Position numbers and translations under genes: made by a program | Origin: Hyphomicrobiales bacterium | GTDB lineage: Bacteria; Pseudomonadota; Alphaproteobacteria; Rhizobiales; Beijerinckiaceae | Length of the DNA stretch: 64,000 nucleotides | Reading direction: 5' to 3' | Assembly (NCBI GenBank): GCA_019075905.1 | Contig: JAGXAM010000008.1 | Coordinates: forward strand, 62,001-126,000 | In this document: one piece after another, positions 52,342 to 61,906 of the stretch | Numbering within the stretch: position 1 is the stretch's first letter | Layout of the letters: every line of letters starts with the position of its first letter | The notes under the pieces: model-generated | Seen by the model: only the letters and a program-made list of their open reading frames with translations | Told to the model about the DNA's origin: nothing | Database searches by the model: none

Positions 52342-52629
52342 TCAGCGACCGCGCGCACTGCCATCATTGCCGCGCACCAGGCGGATGATGATCAGCAGGA
52401 TCACCGCGCCGATCGTGGCGTTGATCACGGCGGGAATAAAGCCGAAACCGAGGAAAATGCCGAGCTTCGGCAACAGCCAGCCGCCGATGAACGCCCCCAG
52501 AATGCCGATCACCAGATCGCCGATCAGGCCAGAGCCGCTGCCATGCACCACCTTGCTGGCGAGCCATCCGGCGATGATGCCGATGACCAGAGTGATCAAA
52601 ATGCTTTGATGCGACATGTACATATGCAT
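52342..52629 (-). CDS. GlsB/YeaQ/YmgE-family small membrane protein
   Basis: A 95-residue protein with three hydrophobic segments and the family's Gly-rich pattern (GIIAGWLASKVVHGSGSGLI, GILGAFIGGWLL, IGAVILLIIIRLV). The family is linked to general stress responses and was formerly called transglycosylase-associated; the molecular role is unknown. AAGGAG sits 9 nt before the ATG at 52629, so the open extension to 52710 is not used. A short basic tail ends the protein. Confidence 0.88.
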   Translation of the reverse strand: MHMYMSHQSILITLVIGIIAGWLASKVVHGSGSGLIGDLVIGILGAFIGGWLLPKLGIFLGFGFIPAVINATIGAVILLIIIRLVRGNDGSARGR

Positions 52630-52839
52630 GGCTACAGGCTCCTTCGCCCAGATTAGGGCCCCGGGCCGCTCTATGCAACAGCCTGGCCTGCGTCGCCATG
52701 ACAAGACCAAACATGTAACTTTGGTTGCTGGCCTTGCTTGATTTCCTGTCCGAGGTCACGCTAGGCCATGGCAATGCAGCTGATGATTCAACAGCGTCAT
52801 CACCTGCCGCACCCCCTTGCCGGATTTTGCAGGCTTTCG

Positions 52840-54177
52840 ATGGAACAACGCTTGTCCGAACCTCTATCCCGTGAAGACAGGCTGCGCGCCCTCGACCGGC
52901 GCAAGATTTTCCAGGCCCGCAGCACCGGCCACAGGCTGCGCCTGCTCTGGCTGCTTCTGGGGCCGGGGCTGCTGGTCATGCTCGGCGAAAACGATGGCCC
53001 CAGCATGGTGTCCTATGCCACCACCGGCGCCACCTATGGCATTGGCTTTTTTGCGCCCTTCATTCTGGCGACCTTCGTCATGGCCTATGTGGTGCAGGAA
53101 ATGGCACTGCGCCTCGGCATCGCCACCAGCCGTGGCCATGCCAAGGTCATTTTCCAGCGATTCGGCCCGTTCTGGGGCTATTTTGCCATGGGTGACCTGG
53201 TGCTGGGCAATGTCCTGACCCTGGTGACCGAATTCATCGCCATTCAGGCGGGCGGGCTCTATTTTGGCATAAGCGCCCCGGTGTCGGTGGTCCTGGCCAT
53301 GGCCATCATGATCGGCTCGCTGGGGTTCCGACGTTACGCGGTCTGGGAGCGCGCGCTCATGCTGTTTGCCCTGGGCAATCTGCTGTTCATCCCTACCGCC
53401 CTGCTGGCCCATCCCGACGTGGCGACCTTGGTGCACGCGCTGGCGAGCTGGCAGCCGCTGCACGGCGGGCTTGGCCATGTATTCTTCACCCTTGTGCTCG
53501 CCAATGTCGGCGCGACGGTAACGCCATGGATGATCTTTTTTCAGCAAAGCGCGGTCGTTGACAAGGGCTTGACCCGTGCCGACCTCGGTCAGGGGCGGAT
53601 CGACACAGCGCTCGGTGCCGCGCTGGCAGCAATTGTGGCGCTGGCAGCGCTGGTGGCCTGCGCCTCCCTGTTCAAGGCGCATGTCAATGTCGCTCAATTT
53701 GCCAGCGGCGCGAATTTCGCCGAGGCGCTCAAGCCGCTGATCGGCTCGACCGGTGCCGCGCTGTTCGCGCTGGGGCTAATCGAGGCGGGCTTGCTGGCGG
53801 CCATGACCATCTCCGCCAGCTCCTCCTACGCCCTTGCCGAAGTGGCGCTGGCGCGCCACAGCCTCAACCTCGATTTCACCCAGGGCGCGCTGTTTTTCGG
53901 CGTTGCCATCATATCCATAGTCATCGCCGGTGCCATTGTGCTCATCCCTGGCGCGCCGCTGCTGGCCTTGACCCTCACCGTCAATGTCATCGCCACCTTG
54001 CTGATGGCACCCGCGCTGCTGTTCTTGCTGCTGCTGGTCAATGATCGCGAAATTATGCAAGATCTCGTCAATGACTGGTGGACCAATGCGGCCGGTGCTG
54101 TCATTGTCATTGGCATCACCCTGATGGGCGCACTTTACGGCGTGCTGACGGTCTTTCCCGGGCTTTTGGGCAAATAG
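52840..54177 (+). CDS. NRAMP-related transporter with non-canonical metal-site motifs
   Basis: A 445-residue, roughly 11-helix membrane protein with the NRAMP/LeuT fold: GPGLLVMLGENDGPSM in helix 1 and GATVTPWMIFFQQSA in helix 6. The helix 1 DPGN of manganese/iron NRAMPs is changed: Asp52 is kept but PGN reads GPS. The helix 6 A-x-x-M is A225-TV-T228, so the sulfur ligand is lost. Such changes occur in NRAMP relatives that carry Mg or Al, so the substrate is probably a hard metal ion (inference). The ATG at 52840 (GCAGG 6 nt upstream) is preferred; an ATG at 52768 is possible. Confidence 0.82.
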   Translation: MEQRLSEPLSREDRLRALDRRKIFQARSTGHRLRLLWLLLGPGLLVMLGENDGPSMVSYATTGATYGIGFFAPFILATFVMAYVVQEMALRLGIATSRGHAKVIFQRFGPFWGYFAMGDLVLGNVLTLVTEFIAIQAGGLYFGISAPVSVVLAMAIMIGSLGFRRYAVWERALMLFALGNLLFIPTALLAHPDVATLVHALASWQPLHGGLGHVFFTLVLANVGATVTPWMIFFQQSAVVDKGLTRADLGQGRIDTALGAALAAIVALAALVACASLFKAHVNVAQFASGANFAEALKPLIGSTGAALFALGLIEAGLLAAMTISASSSYALAEVALARHSLNLDFTQGALFFGVAIISIVIAGAIVLIPGAPLLALTLTVNVIATLLMAPALLFLLLLVNDREIMQDLVNDWWTNAAGAVIVIGITLMGALYGVLTVFPGLLGK

Positions 54178-54186
54178 GAGGGCGGC

Positions 54187-54375
54187 CTGATCGACAATTC
54201 CGAACTTCTCGCAGCACTCGAACCGGCCCAGCGCGCCGCAGCCACGGCGCAGCCCCTGCCGCGCAGGGCGCTTGGTCGCGGCACACGTATGCTGCTGCTG
54301 ATGATGCGCATCTACGTGTTTATGGCGATCCCGCTGGTCATTTACGCATTTTTCCATGCCCTGCGGGCGGGCTAG
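54187..54375 (+). CDS. Small single-helix membrane protein, probably CTG-initiated
   Basis: A 62-codon frame starts 9 bp after the transporter stop. GGAGGG (54177-54182), overlapping that stop, is placed for a CTG at 54187; no ATG or GTG lies in the first third. The product has an acidic and Ala-rich N-terminal part (NSELLAALEPAQRAA), an Arg-rich segment and one membrane helix (MRIYVFMAIPLVIYAFFHAL), then a stop. Starting at the internal ATG 54289 would give only 28 residues. Close coupling suggests a partner subunit of the transporter. I do not recognise a named family. Confidence 0.55.
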   Translation: MIDNSELLAALEPAQRAAATAQPLPRRALGRGTRMLLLMMRIYVFMAIPLVIYAFFHALRAG

Positions 54376-54548
54376 AAGAAAAAGGCAAAAAGATCATTTA
54401 TTTCAATAAGATATAAAGCGTTTTGCGCTGCTCCCGATCTGCATCGGCAGGTCTCGCGGCCATCCTGCATTGCACAAACGCCAGTCGCACACCTCTGGGG
54501 ATCATGATAAGCTCGCAGGCAAGGCGGCCCCTGTGACAGGAACGTGAG

Positions 54549-55688
54549 ATGCGGCGATTTTTTGTTTTTACCTTTGTTGCGCTGGTTCTGGTCGCGCTGG
54601 TGGGGGGCCTTTCCTATTTTCAGTTCATTTTCAAGCCGGTGATGCTGCACAATATCATCTCGAAGATGGTGGCGCCGCCGACCACGGTTTCGGTCGAGGC
54701 AGCGCGCTCCGAAGTCTGGGCGAAACGGTTTGAGGGCATTGGCTCGTTTACCGCCGAGCAGGGCATCAACATTGCCGCGCAAGTCGGCGGCATCGTCGAA
54801 AAGGTTGATTTCAAGTCGGGGGCCGATGTCACCAAGGGTGCCTTGCTGATCAAGATCGATGACAGTGTCGAGCAGGCCGATCTCAAATCCGATCTTGCCG
54901 CGCTGAAAAATGCCGCCCTCAATCTCAGCCGCCAGCAGCAGCTGGCGCAGACCGGCAATGGCGCCAAGGCCAATCTCGATGCCGCTGTCGCTGCCCGTGA
55001 CCAGGCTGCCGCGCTGGTTGACAAGGTGCGCGCCACCATTGCGCAAAAGACCATTTCCGCACCCTTTTCGGGACGTCTCGGCCTGCGCGCGGTCAATGTC
55101 GGCCAATATGTGTCGCCTGGCCTCAATCTCGGCACGCTGACACGGCTCGATCCGATTTTTGTCGATTTTCCTGTGCCGGAGCAGGATATCAACAAGGTTA
55201 CGCCGGGCAAGAATGTCATCATCAGTGCCGATGCCTATCCCGGACGGGTGTTCAAGGGGGTGATCGCCGCCACCGACGCGCGCATCGATACCGCCACCCG
55301 CAACGTCACCGTGCGCGCCAGGATCGATAATCCCGGACACCTGCTGTTGCCGGGCATGTTCGCCAAGGTCAGCTTCGACGAGGGCGCGCCGACGCGCGTC
55401 GTCACCGTGCCACGCACCGCTGTGACATTTTCGCTTTACGGCGACAGCGTTTACCTCATCGTCCCGGCGCCGGCGAACGGTGCCGGCGGCAAGAGTGATC
55501 AGCTGACCACCCGGCAGGTGTTTGTGCATACCGGCGCCGTCAATGGCGATCGTATTGCTATAAGCGATGGCCTCAAGGCCGGTGAGCGCGTGGTGACACA
55601 AGGCCAGATCAAGCTCGTTCCCAATGCTCTCGTCGTGGTTGCCACCGGTGACGCCCTGAAAGCACCGCCGGTCATGTCGAAAGAATAG
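54549..55688 (+). CDS. RND efflux membrane-fusion (periplasmic adaptor) protein
   Basis: A 379-residue adaptor with an N-terminal membrane anchor (FVFTFVALVLVALVGGLSYF). A biotinyl-lipoyl half-motif comes next (QVGGIVEKVDFKSGADVTKG), then a short alpha-hairpin, the second lipoyl half (ISAPFSGRLGLRAVNVGQYV), and beta-barrel and membrane-proximal domains (LLLPGMFAKVSF, VPRTAVTF). It bridges the RND pump and an outer-membrane channel. The next gene, 8 bp on, is the pump. No TolC-type gene is present here. The 173 bp upstream hold the likely promoter. Confidence 0.93.
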   Translation: MRRFFVFTFVALVLVALVGGLSYFQFIFKPVMLHNIISKMVAPPTTVSVEAARSEVWAKRFEGIGSFTAEQGINIAAQVGGIVEKVDFKSGADVTKGALLIKIDDSVEQADLKSDLAALKNAALNLSRQQQLAQTGNGAKANLDAAVAARDQAAALVDKVRATIAQKTISAPFSGRLGLRAVNVGQYVSPGLNLGTLTRLDPIFVDFPVPEQDINKVTPGKNVIISADAYPGRVFKGVIAATDARIDTATRNVTVRARIDNPGHLLLPGMFAKVSFDEGAPTRVVTVPRTAVTFSLYGDSVYLIVPAPANGAGGKSDQLTTRQVFVHTGAVNGDRIAISDGLKAGERVVTQGQIKLVPNALVVVATGDALKAPPVMSKE

Positions 55689-55696
55689 GGCGCAGC

Positions 55697-58600
55697 ATGG
55701 CTTTCACCGATCTTTTCATTCGCCGCCCGGTTCTTTCCACTGTGGTCAGCCTGCTGGTTCTGCTGGTCGGCCTCGTCGCGGGCACCAAGCTGCAAATCCG
55801 GCAATATCCCGAACTGTCGTCGACCACCATCACCATCACGACACAATATCCCGGGGCCAGCGCCGCGATCATTCAGGGCTTCATCACCACACCCCTTCAG
55901 CAGGCCGTGGCCAGCACCGAGGGCATTGATACGATCGTCTCGAATTCCCAGCAGAATGTCTCGACCATCATTCTCAATTTGGTGCTCAACGCCAACCCCG
56001 ACCGGGCGGTGGCCGATGTCCTCTCCAAGATCAATCAGGTCAAGGGCACGCTGCCTGCCAATGCGCTCGATCCGGTGGTGGTGAAGCAGACCGGGCAAAG
56101 CACCGCCTTGATGTATATGTCGTTTTTGTCGAAGGATCTGAATTCCTCGCAAATCACCGATTATCTGACCCGCGTGGTGCAACCGAAATTGCAGACGATT
56201 CAGGGCGTGGCGAGCGCGCAGATTCTCGGTGGCCAGACCTTCGCCATGCGTGTCTGGCTCGATCCCAACAAGATGGCGGCGCGCGGTGTCACCGCCGCCG
56301 ATGTCCGCAATGCCCTGACCACCAATAATTTCACCACCGCCGCCGGATCGATCAAGAGCAATTTCACCGAAACAAGCATCAATGCCGAAACCTCGCTGAC
56401 CAGCGCCAGCGCTTTCGCGAAACTGGTGGTGGCGGTGCATGGCGATACGCTGACCAGGCTCGGCAATGTCGCCGATATTCAGCTCGGCCCGCAAAGCGTT
56501 GATTCATCATCGGTATTTGATGGCGTCAAGGCGGTATTCGTCGGCATTTATGCCACCCCGACCGCCAACCCGCTCGATGTCATCACCTCGGTGCGCAAGG
56601 CCTTCCCTGACGTGCAGGCGCAATTGCCGCCGGGTTTGCACGGTGCCATTGCCTATGACGCCACCGCCTTCATCCGCGCCTCGATTTTTGAAGTCGAAAA
56701 GACCCTGGCCGAAGCCGCGCTCATCGTCATTGTGGTGATCTTCCTGTTCCTCGGCAACCTGCGCTCGACGCTGATCCCCATGGTCACCATTCCCCTGTCA
56801 CTGGTGGGCGTGATGATCCTGCTGCTGGCGATGAATTATTCCATAAACCTCCTGACCTTGCTGGCGCTGGTGCTGGCGATCGGGCTGGTGGTCGATGACG
56901 CTATTGTCGTGGTCGAGAATATCTACCGGCACATCGAGGAAGGGCTGACCCCGCGTGACGCGGCGCTCAAGGGCGCGCGCGAGATCGCCGGCCCGGTCGT
57001 CACCATGACGATCACGCTTGCCGCCGTCTATGCGCCGATCGGCTTTGTCAGCGGCGTTACCGGCGCGCTGTTCCGGGAATTTGCCTTCACCCTGGCCGGC
57101 GCGGTGATCGTCTCCGGCTTCATCGCGCTCACCCTGTCACCGATGATGTGCTCGCGCCTGCTCAAGGCGCCAACCGGCACCGGTGGGCTCGCCGAATGGC
57201 TCGACCAGCGCTTTGAGGGCTTGCGCAAGCGCTATGAACGGCGCCTGCATTCGACCCTGAATTTCCGGGCATTGACGATTCTGATCCTCGTTGGCGTGCT
57301 CGCCCTGACGACTGTCATGTATATTTCGACGCCCAAGGAACTGGCGCCGCCGGAAGATCAGGGCTTCCTGCTGGCGCTGGTCAAGACGCCGCAATATGCC
57401 AATCTCGATTATCTCGAAAACACCACGAAGAAAGCCGCCGCCGCGGTCGCCAAAGTGCCGGAAGTGGCGCATGTCTTCACCATCAACGGCAGCGCCGGCG
57501 TACATCAGGCCTTTATCGGTGCCATGCTCAAGGACTGGTCGGAGCGCAAGCGCTCGGCGACCGATATTCTGAAAGAATTATCCGCGAAATTTGCCACCAT
57601 TCCTGGCGCATCGATCATTGCTTTTTCGCCGCCGTCGCTGCCCGGCTCGACCGGCGGCCCGCCTCTGCAATTTGTCGTGCGCACCACCGGCGATTACCGC
57701 GAACTGGCGACCGTGATCGGCAAGATTCAGGATGAGGCGCGAAAAAGCGGCCTGTTCATTTTCACCGACACCGATCTGAAATTCGACACGCCGCAATATG
57801 ACGTCAAGATCGACACCGCCAAGGCCAACCAGCTGGGCATTTCCATGCAGGACATTGGCTCGACGCTGGCAACGATGCTCGGCGGCAATCTCGTCAATCG
57901 CTTTGATCTTTATGGACGATCCTACGAAGTGATCCCGCAGGCGCCGCGCAAGTTCCGTGACGACCCGCAATGGCTGACGCGCTACCGGGTGCGCACTGCC
58001 TCGGGGTCGCTGGTGCCGCTTTCAACCATCGCCACTGTCACCCAGTCGGTGCAACCCAATGCCCTCACCACTTTCCAGCAATTGAATTCGGCGACGCTGT
58101 CGGGCGTGCCTTTTCCGGGCCGCACGCTCGGTGAAGGCCTGTCATTCCTGCAGCAAAAGGCCAAGGAGCTGCTGCCCGCCGGTTATTCGATCGATTTTGC
58201 CGGTGACAGCCGCCAGCTGGAGCAGGAAGGCAACTCGCTGACGGTAACCTTCGTATTCGCGCTGATCGTGATCTTTCTCGTGCTCGCGGCGCAATTTGAA
58301 AGTTTCCGCGACCCGTTCGTCATTCTCATTGCCCTGCCGACCTCGATGTTCGGGGCCTTGCTGCCGCTCAATATCCTCAGCCTGATGCAGCGCGGCTCCA
58401 TCAACATTTATACGCAGATCGGCCTCGTGACCCTGATCGGGCTCATCTCCAAACACGGCATCCTGATGGTTGAATTTGCCAACCGACTGCAAAGCGAAGA
58501 GGGCTATGGGCGGCGCGAGGCCATCGAACATGCCGCCGGTGTGCGCCTACGGCCGATCCTCATGACCACAGCCGCCATGGTCGTGTCGATGATCCCGCTG

Positions 58601-58810
58601 ATCATCGCCAATGGTGCCGGCGCGCGCAGCCGCTCCGACATTGGCATTGTCATCGCCTTCGGCATGGCGATCGGCACCATGTTCACGCTGTTTGTCACCC
58701 CGGCGGTCTACACCCTGATCTCGCGCGATCATGGTGCCAGCAAGACCGCCAAGGCGCCGTCGGCCACTTTGCCGGTCAGCAGCCACGACGTCGCCGAAGC
58801 CGCTGAATAG
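55697..58810 (+). CDS. RND efflux permease (HAE1 family)
   Basis: A 1037-residue inner-membrane pump with twelve helices and two large periplasmic loops. It opens with FIRRPVLSTVVSLLVLL. The proton-relay Asp pair is in VVDDAIVVVENIYRHIEEG (helix 4) and the Lys in ISKHGILMVEFANR (helix 10). The length and motifs fit HAE1 multidrug pumps of the AcrB/MexB group. With the upstream adaptor it forms a tripartite efflux system; substrates cannot be predicted. No local regulator is visible. Confidence 0.95.
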   Translation: MAFTDLFIRRPVLSTVVSLLVLLVGLVAGTKLQIRQYPELSSTTITITTQYPGASAAIIQGFITTPLQQAVASTEGIDTIVSNSQQNVSTIILNLVLNANPDRAVADVLSKINQVKGTLPANALDPVVVKQTGQSTALMYMSFLSKDLNSSQITDYLTRVVQPKLQTIQGVASAQILGGQTFAMRVWLDPNKMAARGVTAADVRNALTTNNFTTAAGSIKSNFTETSINAETSLTSASAFAKLVVAVHGDTLTRLGNVADIQLGPQSVDSSSVFDGVKAVFVGIYATPTANPLDVITSVRKAFPDVQAQLPPGLHGAIAYDATAFIRASIFEVEKTLAEAALIVIVVIFLFLGNLRSTLIPMVTIPLSLVGVMILLLAMNYSINLLTLLALVLAIGLVVDDAIVVVENIYRHIEEGLTPRDAALKGAREIAGPVVTMTITLAAVYAPIGFVSGVTGALFREFAFTLAGAVIVSGFIALTLSPMMCSRLLKAPTGTGGLAEWLDQRFEGLRKRYERRLHSTLNFRALTILILVGVLALTTVMYISTPKELAPPEDQGFLLALVKTPQYANLDYLENTTKKAAAAVAKVPEVAHVFTINGSAGVHQAFIGAMLKDWSERKRSATDILKELSAKFATIPGASIIAFSPPSLPGSTGGPPLQFVVRTTGDYRELATVIGKIQDEARKSGLFIFTDTDLKFDTPQYDVKIDTAKANQLGISMQDIGSTLATMLGGNLVNRFDLYGRSYEVIPQAPRKFRDDPQWLTRYRVRTASGSLVPLSTIATVTQSVQPNALTTFQQLNSATLSGVPFPGRTLGEGLSFLQQKAKELLPAGYSIDFAGDSRQLEQEGNSLTVTFVFALIVIFLVLAAQFESFRDPFVILIALPTSMFGALLPLNILSLMQRGSINIYTQIGLVTLIGLISKHGILMVEFANRLQSEEGYGRREAIEHAAGVRLRPILMTTAAMVVSMIPLIIANGAGARSRSDIGIVIAFGMAIGTMFTLFVTPAVYTLISRDHGASKTAKAPSATLPVSSHDVAEAAE

Positions 58811-58894
58811 ACGCGGCGGTCCGCTGTCAGGGGCGTCATGCAGCGCTTTTGTGCGCGGTGGTTCTTGCGGATGGCCCCGCCGCGGCGTCGGTTT

Positions 58895-60703
58895 TCAGAA
58901 ACGGAAACCGTTGTTGCAGAGCTTCTCAAAGACGTCCGCGTCGATACGCACGAATTCACCGCGCCCGCTGTCATTGAACCACAGCGGCTCGCTGGTTTTG
59001 GCCGGGTCAAAGCCCTGTTCCACCAGATCGACCTTGCGCTGTTTGAACGTGCCGGTGAGATCCATGTGATCCTGAATGCGCAGGAACAGCGGGCGCGCAT
59101 AATCGGGAAGGTTATCAACGAGATGCTGGCGCAGGTCGGCAAGATTGAACTTGGCGGGATCCGACAGCGACAGCGCCGCCATGCCGGCCCGGCCATCGAC
59201 ATGGGGAATGGTGACGCCATAGACATTGGCATCTTCCACCGAGGGGAAGCTGGTCAGCACCGCCGAAACCTCGCCGGTCGAGACATTCTGCCCCTTCCAG
59301 CGGAATGTGTCGCCGATCCGGTCGATGAAATAGAAATAGCCGAGCGCGTCTCGCTTCATCAGGTCGCCGGAACGAAACCAGGCATCGCCCTTTTTGAAAA
59401 CGTCGCGCAGGATCTTCTGTTCGGTGGCGGCCTTGTCGGCATAACCATCAAAACTGCCGGTCGGCACTTTCGGATCATTGACGATTTCGCCAATGACTTC
59501 GCCGGTTTCCCCGTTGGCGCATTCGCGAAACAGGCCATCGGCCCCGCGCACCGGCTGCTCGGTCTCGACATCAAATTCGATGATCCTGACCCGCAGGCGG
59601 CTTCGCGCCCAGGCGGGAATGCGCCCGACGGCGCCGGGCTTTGAATCGAAATTCAGCAGCGAGATATTGCCCTCGGTCGCCGCATAGAATTCGCGGATCA
59701 CCGTGAGATGGAAGCGGTCCCGAAATTCCTCAAAAATATCGCCGCGCAGACCATTGCCGAAACAGCCGCGCAGATGGTGCGCCGCGTCGTTCAGGCTTGG
59801 CGGCGCCGCCAACAAATAGCGGCACATTTCGCCGACATAGACAAAAAACGTGCACTTCTGCGTGACAATATCGCTCCAGAACTGCCGCGCCGAGAATTTC
59901 TCGGCAATGACGCTGCAACCGCCCACCCACAGCATCGACCCGACGGCGCAAATTCCCCCGGTGGCGTGATAGAGCGGCAGCGCCACATACATGCGGTCAT
60001 CGGGCTTTGACGCAATCGCCGCGGCAAAGCCGGCCATGATTCGCAGCAGGCGCGAATGGCTGATATTGGCGGCCTTGGGCAGGCCGGTGGTGCCGGATGT
60101 ATAGACGAAAATCGCCCGGTCGGCGATGGTCAGCGGCACCCGTTCGGCCGTGCTCAGCGGCTCTCCGGAAATTTCCGCCAAAGCCAGATCGAGGCGCGGG
60201 TCATGGCCGCGACGCTTGTCGCCATAGGTCAGCACCTTCAGGCGCACATCGAAGAAATCGCGCGCCGAATCCACCGCCGCCATCAGGCTGGCATCGGCGA
60301 TCAGGAATTGCGCGGAGGCGATGCGCACGCAATGGGCCAGCGAGCGTCCGTTCAGCGAGTTGTTCAGCAGCGCGGCCACGCAGCCGGCCTTGACGATGCC
60401 GAGCCAGGCGGCGACATATTCGGCGCGGTTGAGCATGAACAACGCAACGCAATCGCCCTTCTTCAGGCCCTGTGCCAGCACCCAGCGGGCATATTGGTTG
60501 GAGCGATAATCGAGTTCCGCATAGGTGTAGGATTCTTGCTGTGACACCAGCGCAATACGGTGGGGATGAACCGCCGCCACCATTTCCGCCATCTCGCGCA
60601 TGGTGATATGCGGGGTCTTTTCGACGCTGCTGGTCTGTTGCAACGCGCGGCGCAGGCCCACGAGATAAGCCCACTCGCTCTTCAGCCTCCCCACGATGTC
60701 CAT
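58895..60703 (-). CDS. Long/very-long-chain acyl-CoA synthetase (FATP type)
   Basis: A 602-residue adenylate-forming enzyme. The ATP-binding P-loop is VYTSGTTGLPKAA. Other motifs are LPLYHATGG, the A5 motif REFYAATEGN, WFRSGDLMKRDALGYFYFIDR and the FATP-specific GDTFRWKGQNVSTGEV; the usual Lys follows near TGTFKQRKVDLV. It activates fatty acids for uptake or beta-oxidation. The ATG at 60703 is favoured over a GTG at 60712, which lies too close to the GGGGGG stretch. It is convergent with the RND operon. Confidence 0.9.
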   Translation of the reverse strand: MDIVGRLKSEWAYLVGLRRALQQTSSVEKTPHITMREMAEMVAAVHPHRIALVSQQESYTYAELDYRSNQYARWVLAQGLKKGDCVALFMLNRAEYVAAWLGIVKAGCVAALLNNSLNGRSLAHCVRIASAQFLIADASLMAAVDSARDFFDVRLKVLTYGDKRRGHDPRLDLALAEISGEPLSTAERVPLTIADRAIFVYTSGTTGLPKAANISHSRLLRIMAGFAAAIASKPDDRMYVALPLYHATGGICAVGSMLWVGGCSVIAEKFSARQFWSDIVTQKCTFFVYVGEMCRYLLAAPPSLNDAAHHLRGCFGNGLRGDIFEEFRDRFHLTVIREFYAATEGNISLLNFDSKPGAVGRIPAWARSRLRVRIIEFDVETEQPVRGADGLFRECANGETGEVIGEIVNDPKVPTGSFDGYADKAATEQKILRDVFKKGDAWFRSGDLMKRDALGYFYFIDRIGDTFRWKGQNVSTGEVSAVLTSFPSVEDANVYGVTIPHVDGRAGMAALSLSDPAKFNLADLRQHLVDNLPDYARPLFLRIQDHMDLTGTFKQRKVDLVEQGFDPAKTSEPLWFNDSGRGEFVRIDADVFEKLCNNGFRF

Positions 60704-60802
60704 TGCGCGCACAGCCCCCCATCTTATAACGCGTTAGTCGTACGCGTTCGGTTAGATATCAATCTGCGCCAGATCGCTGCATTTGGGAAGATGGTTGCCG
60801 GA

Positions 60803-61906
60803 TCAGCCCAAGAGGCCGCCGCCGGCTGGGCGCAACGGATTGGCGCTCAGCGCCGCACCATCGGGCTGGTCGGGTTCGGCAACGCCGGTGAAGGCCCGCC
60901 ACAACCCCTCGACGAAGGCCGGCGGCAGATCCATCAGGATGAACACCATGCGGGTCGAATGGTCATCGTCCGGCCATGCGGCAAGGCGCACCGGCGGATG
61001 GAACACATGCTGCACGCCGTGCACCACCAGCGGCCGCGACGGATCATCGGCCAACGCGACAATACCCTTGACCCGCAGCAATTTCGGCCCATGCGCCTGC
61101 CGCAGCATTTCGATGAACATGTCGAAGGCCGCCGGCGTGGCAGGCGTGTCGGTCTTCAGGCAAAAGGCCTGGATACGGGCATTGTGCCGGTTGCGGTCAT
61201 GATGATGGTGATGGTGATCATAGGCATCGGCTTTCAGCCAGCCTGCCACATCGGGATGCTTGCGCGCGGGATCATAAAGCCCGGCATTGAGCAGCACCGG
61301 TGCCAGCGCCGCCTCTCCCTGCAACAGCAGCGGTTTCGCCGCCGGATTCAGTGCGGCGAGCCGCTCCAGCAGGGCAGGCGCGGGCCCCTCCGGCAGGAGG
61401 TCGATCTTGGTCAGCACCAGGCGGTCAGCAACGGCCACCTGGCGCAGGGCCTCGACATGCGCATCCAGCGTCGCCAGGCCATTGACGGCATCGACCAGCG
61501 TGATGACGCCTTCGAGCCTCAGCCTCAGCATCAGATAGGGATGCAGTATGATGGTCTGCAGGATCGGCGCCGGATCGGCAAGGCCGGTGGTCTCGATGAT
61601 GATGCGGTCGAGCCGGGCTATGCGGTGGTTGTCGAGATCGCGCAGCACGCCCTCGAGCGTCGTCACCAGATCGCCGCGGATGCTGCAGCACAGGCACCCC
61701 GCCTGCATCAGCATCAGATTGTCATCGATGGCCTCGACGAACAGGTGATCGAGGCCGATATCGCCGAACTCATTGATGATCACCAGCGTATGGGCTTGCG
61801 CCGGGTCTTGCAATAGCCGGTTCAGCAGCGTCGTTTTGCCCGAACCCAGAAAGCCGGTGAGAATGCTGAGCGGCAGGGGCGAAGGTGGGCGCCGCGTCTC
61901 AGCCAT
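60803..61906 (-). CDS. COG0523-family GTPase/metallochaperone (CobW-like)
   Basis: A 367-residue G3E GTPase. Walker A is GFLGSGKT (18-25), with INEFGDIG, the metal-binding CLCC (71-74), ETTGLADPAP and TKIDLL. A His-rich loop (six consecutive His, 231-236, then more His) follows and a CobW C-terminal domain ends the protein. The CxCC motif and His loop indicate zinc binding and delivery instead of cobalamin synthesis. The start overlaps the end of dacA by 8 bases. Client proteins are unknown. No Zur-like site was recognised upstream. Confidence 0.9.
   Translation of the reverse strand: MAETRRPPSPLPLSILTGFLGSGKTTLLNRLLQDPAQAHTLVIINEFGDIGLDHLFVEAIDDNLMLMQAGCLCCSIRGDLVTTLEGVLRDLDNHRIARLDRIIIETTGLADPAPILQTIILHPYLMLRLRLEGVITLVDAVNGLATLDAHVEALRQVAVADRLVLTKIDLLPEGPAPALLERLAALNPAAKPLLLQGEAALAPVLLNAGLYDPARKHPDVAGWLKADAYDHHHHHHDRNRHNARIQAFCLKTDTPATPAAFDMFIEMLRQAHGPKLLRVKGIVALADDPSRPLVVHGVQHVFHPPVRLAAWPDDDHSTRMVFILMDLPPAFVEGLWRAFTGVAEPDQPDGAALSANPLRPAGGGLLG

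Noticed and set aside
60727-60736. TAACGCGTTA palindrome upstream of the acyl-CoA synthetase gene
   Set aside because: Only 10 bp long and not extended; short palindromes of this kind occur by chance, and no regulator is next to it.
61201-61219. Six-His stretch in the COG0523 protein as a cloning tag
   Set aside because: It is internal, followed by more His and Asp/Arg, and His-rich loops are normal in this family.
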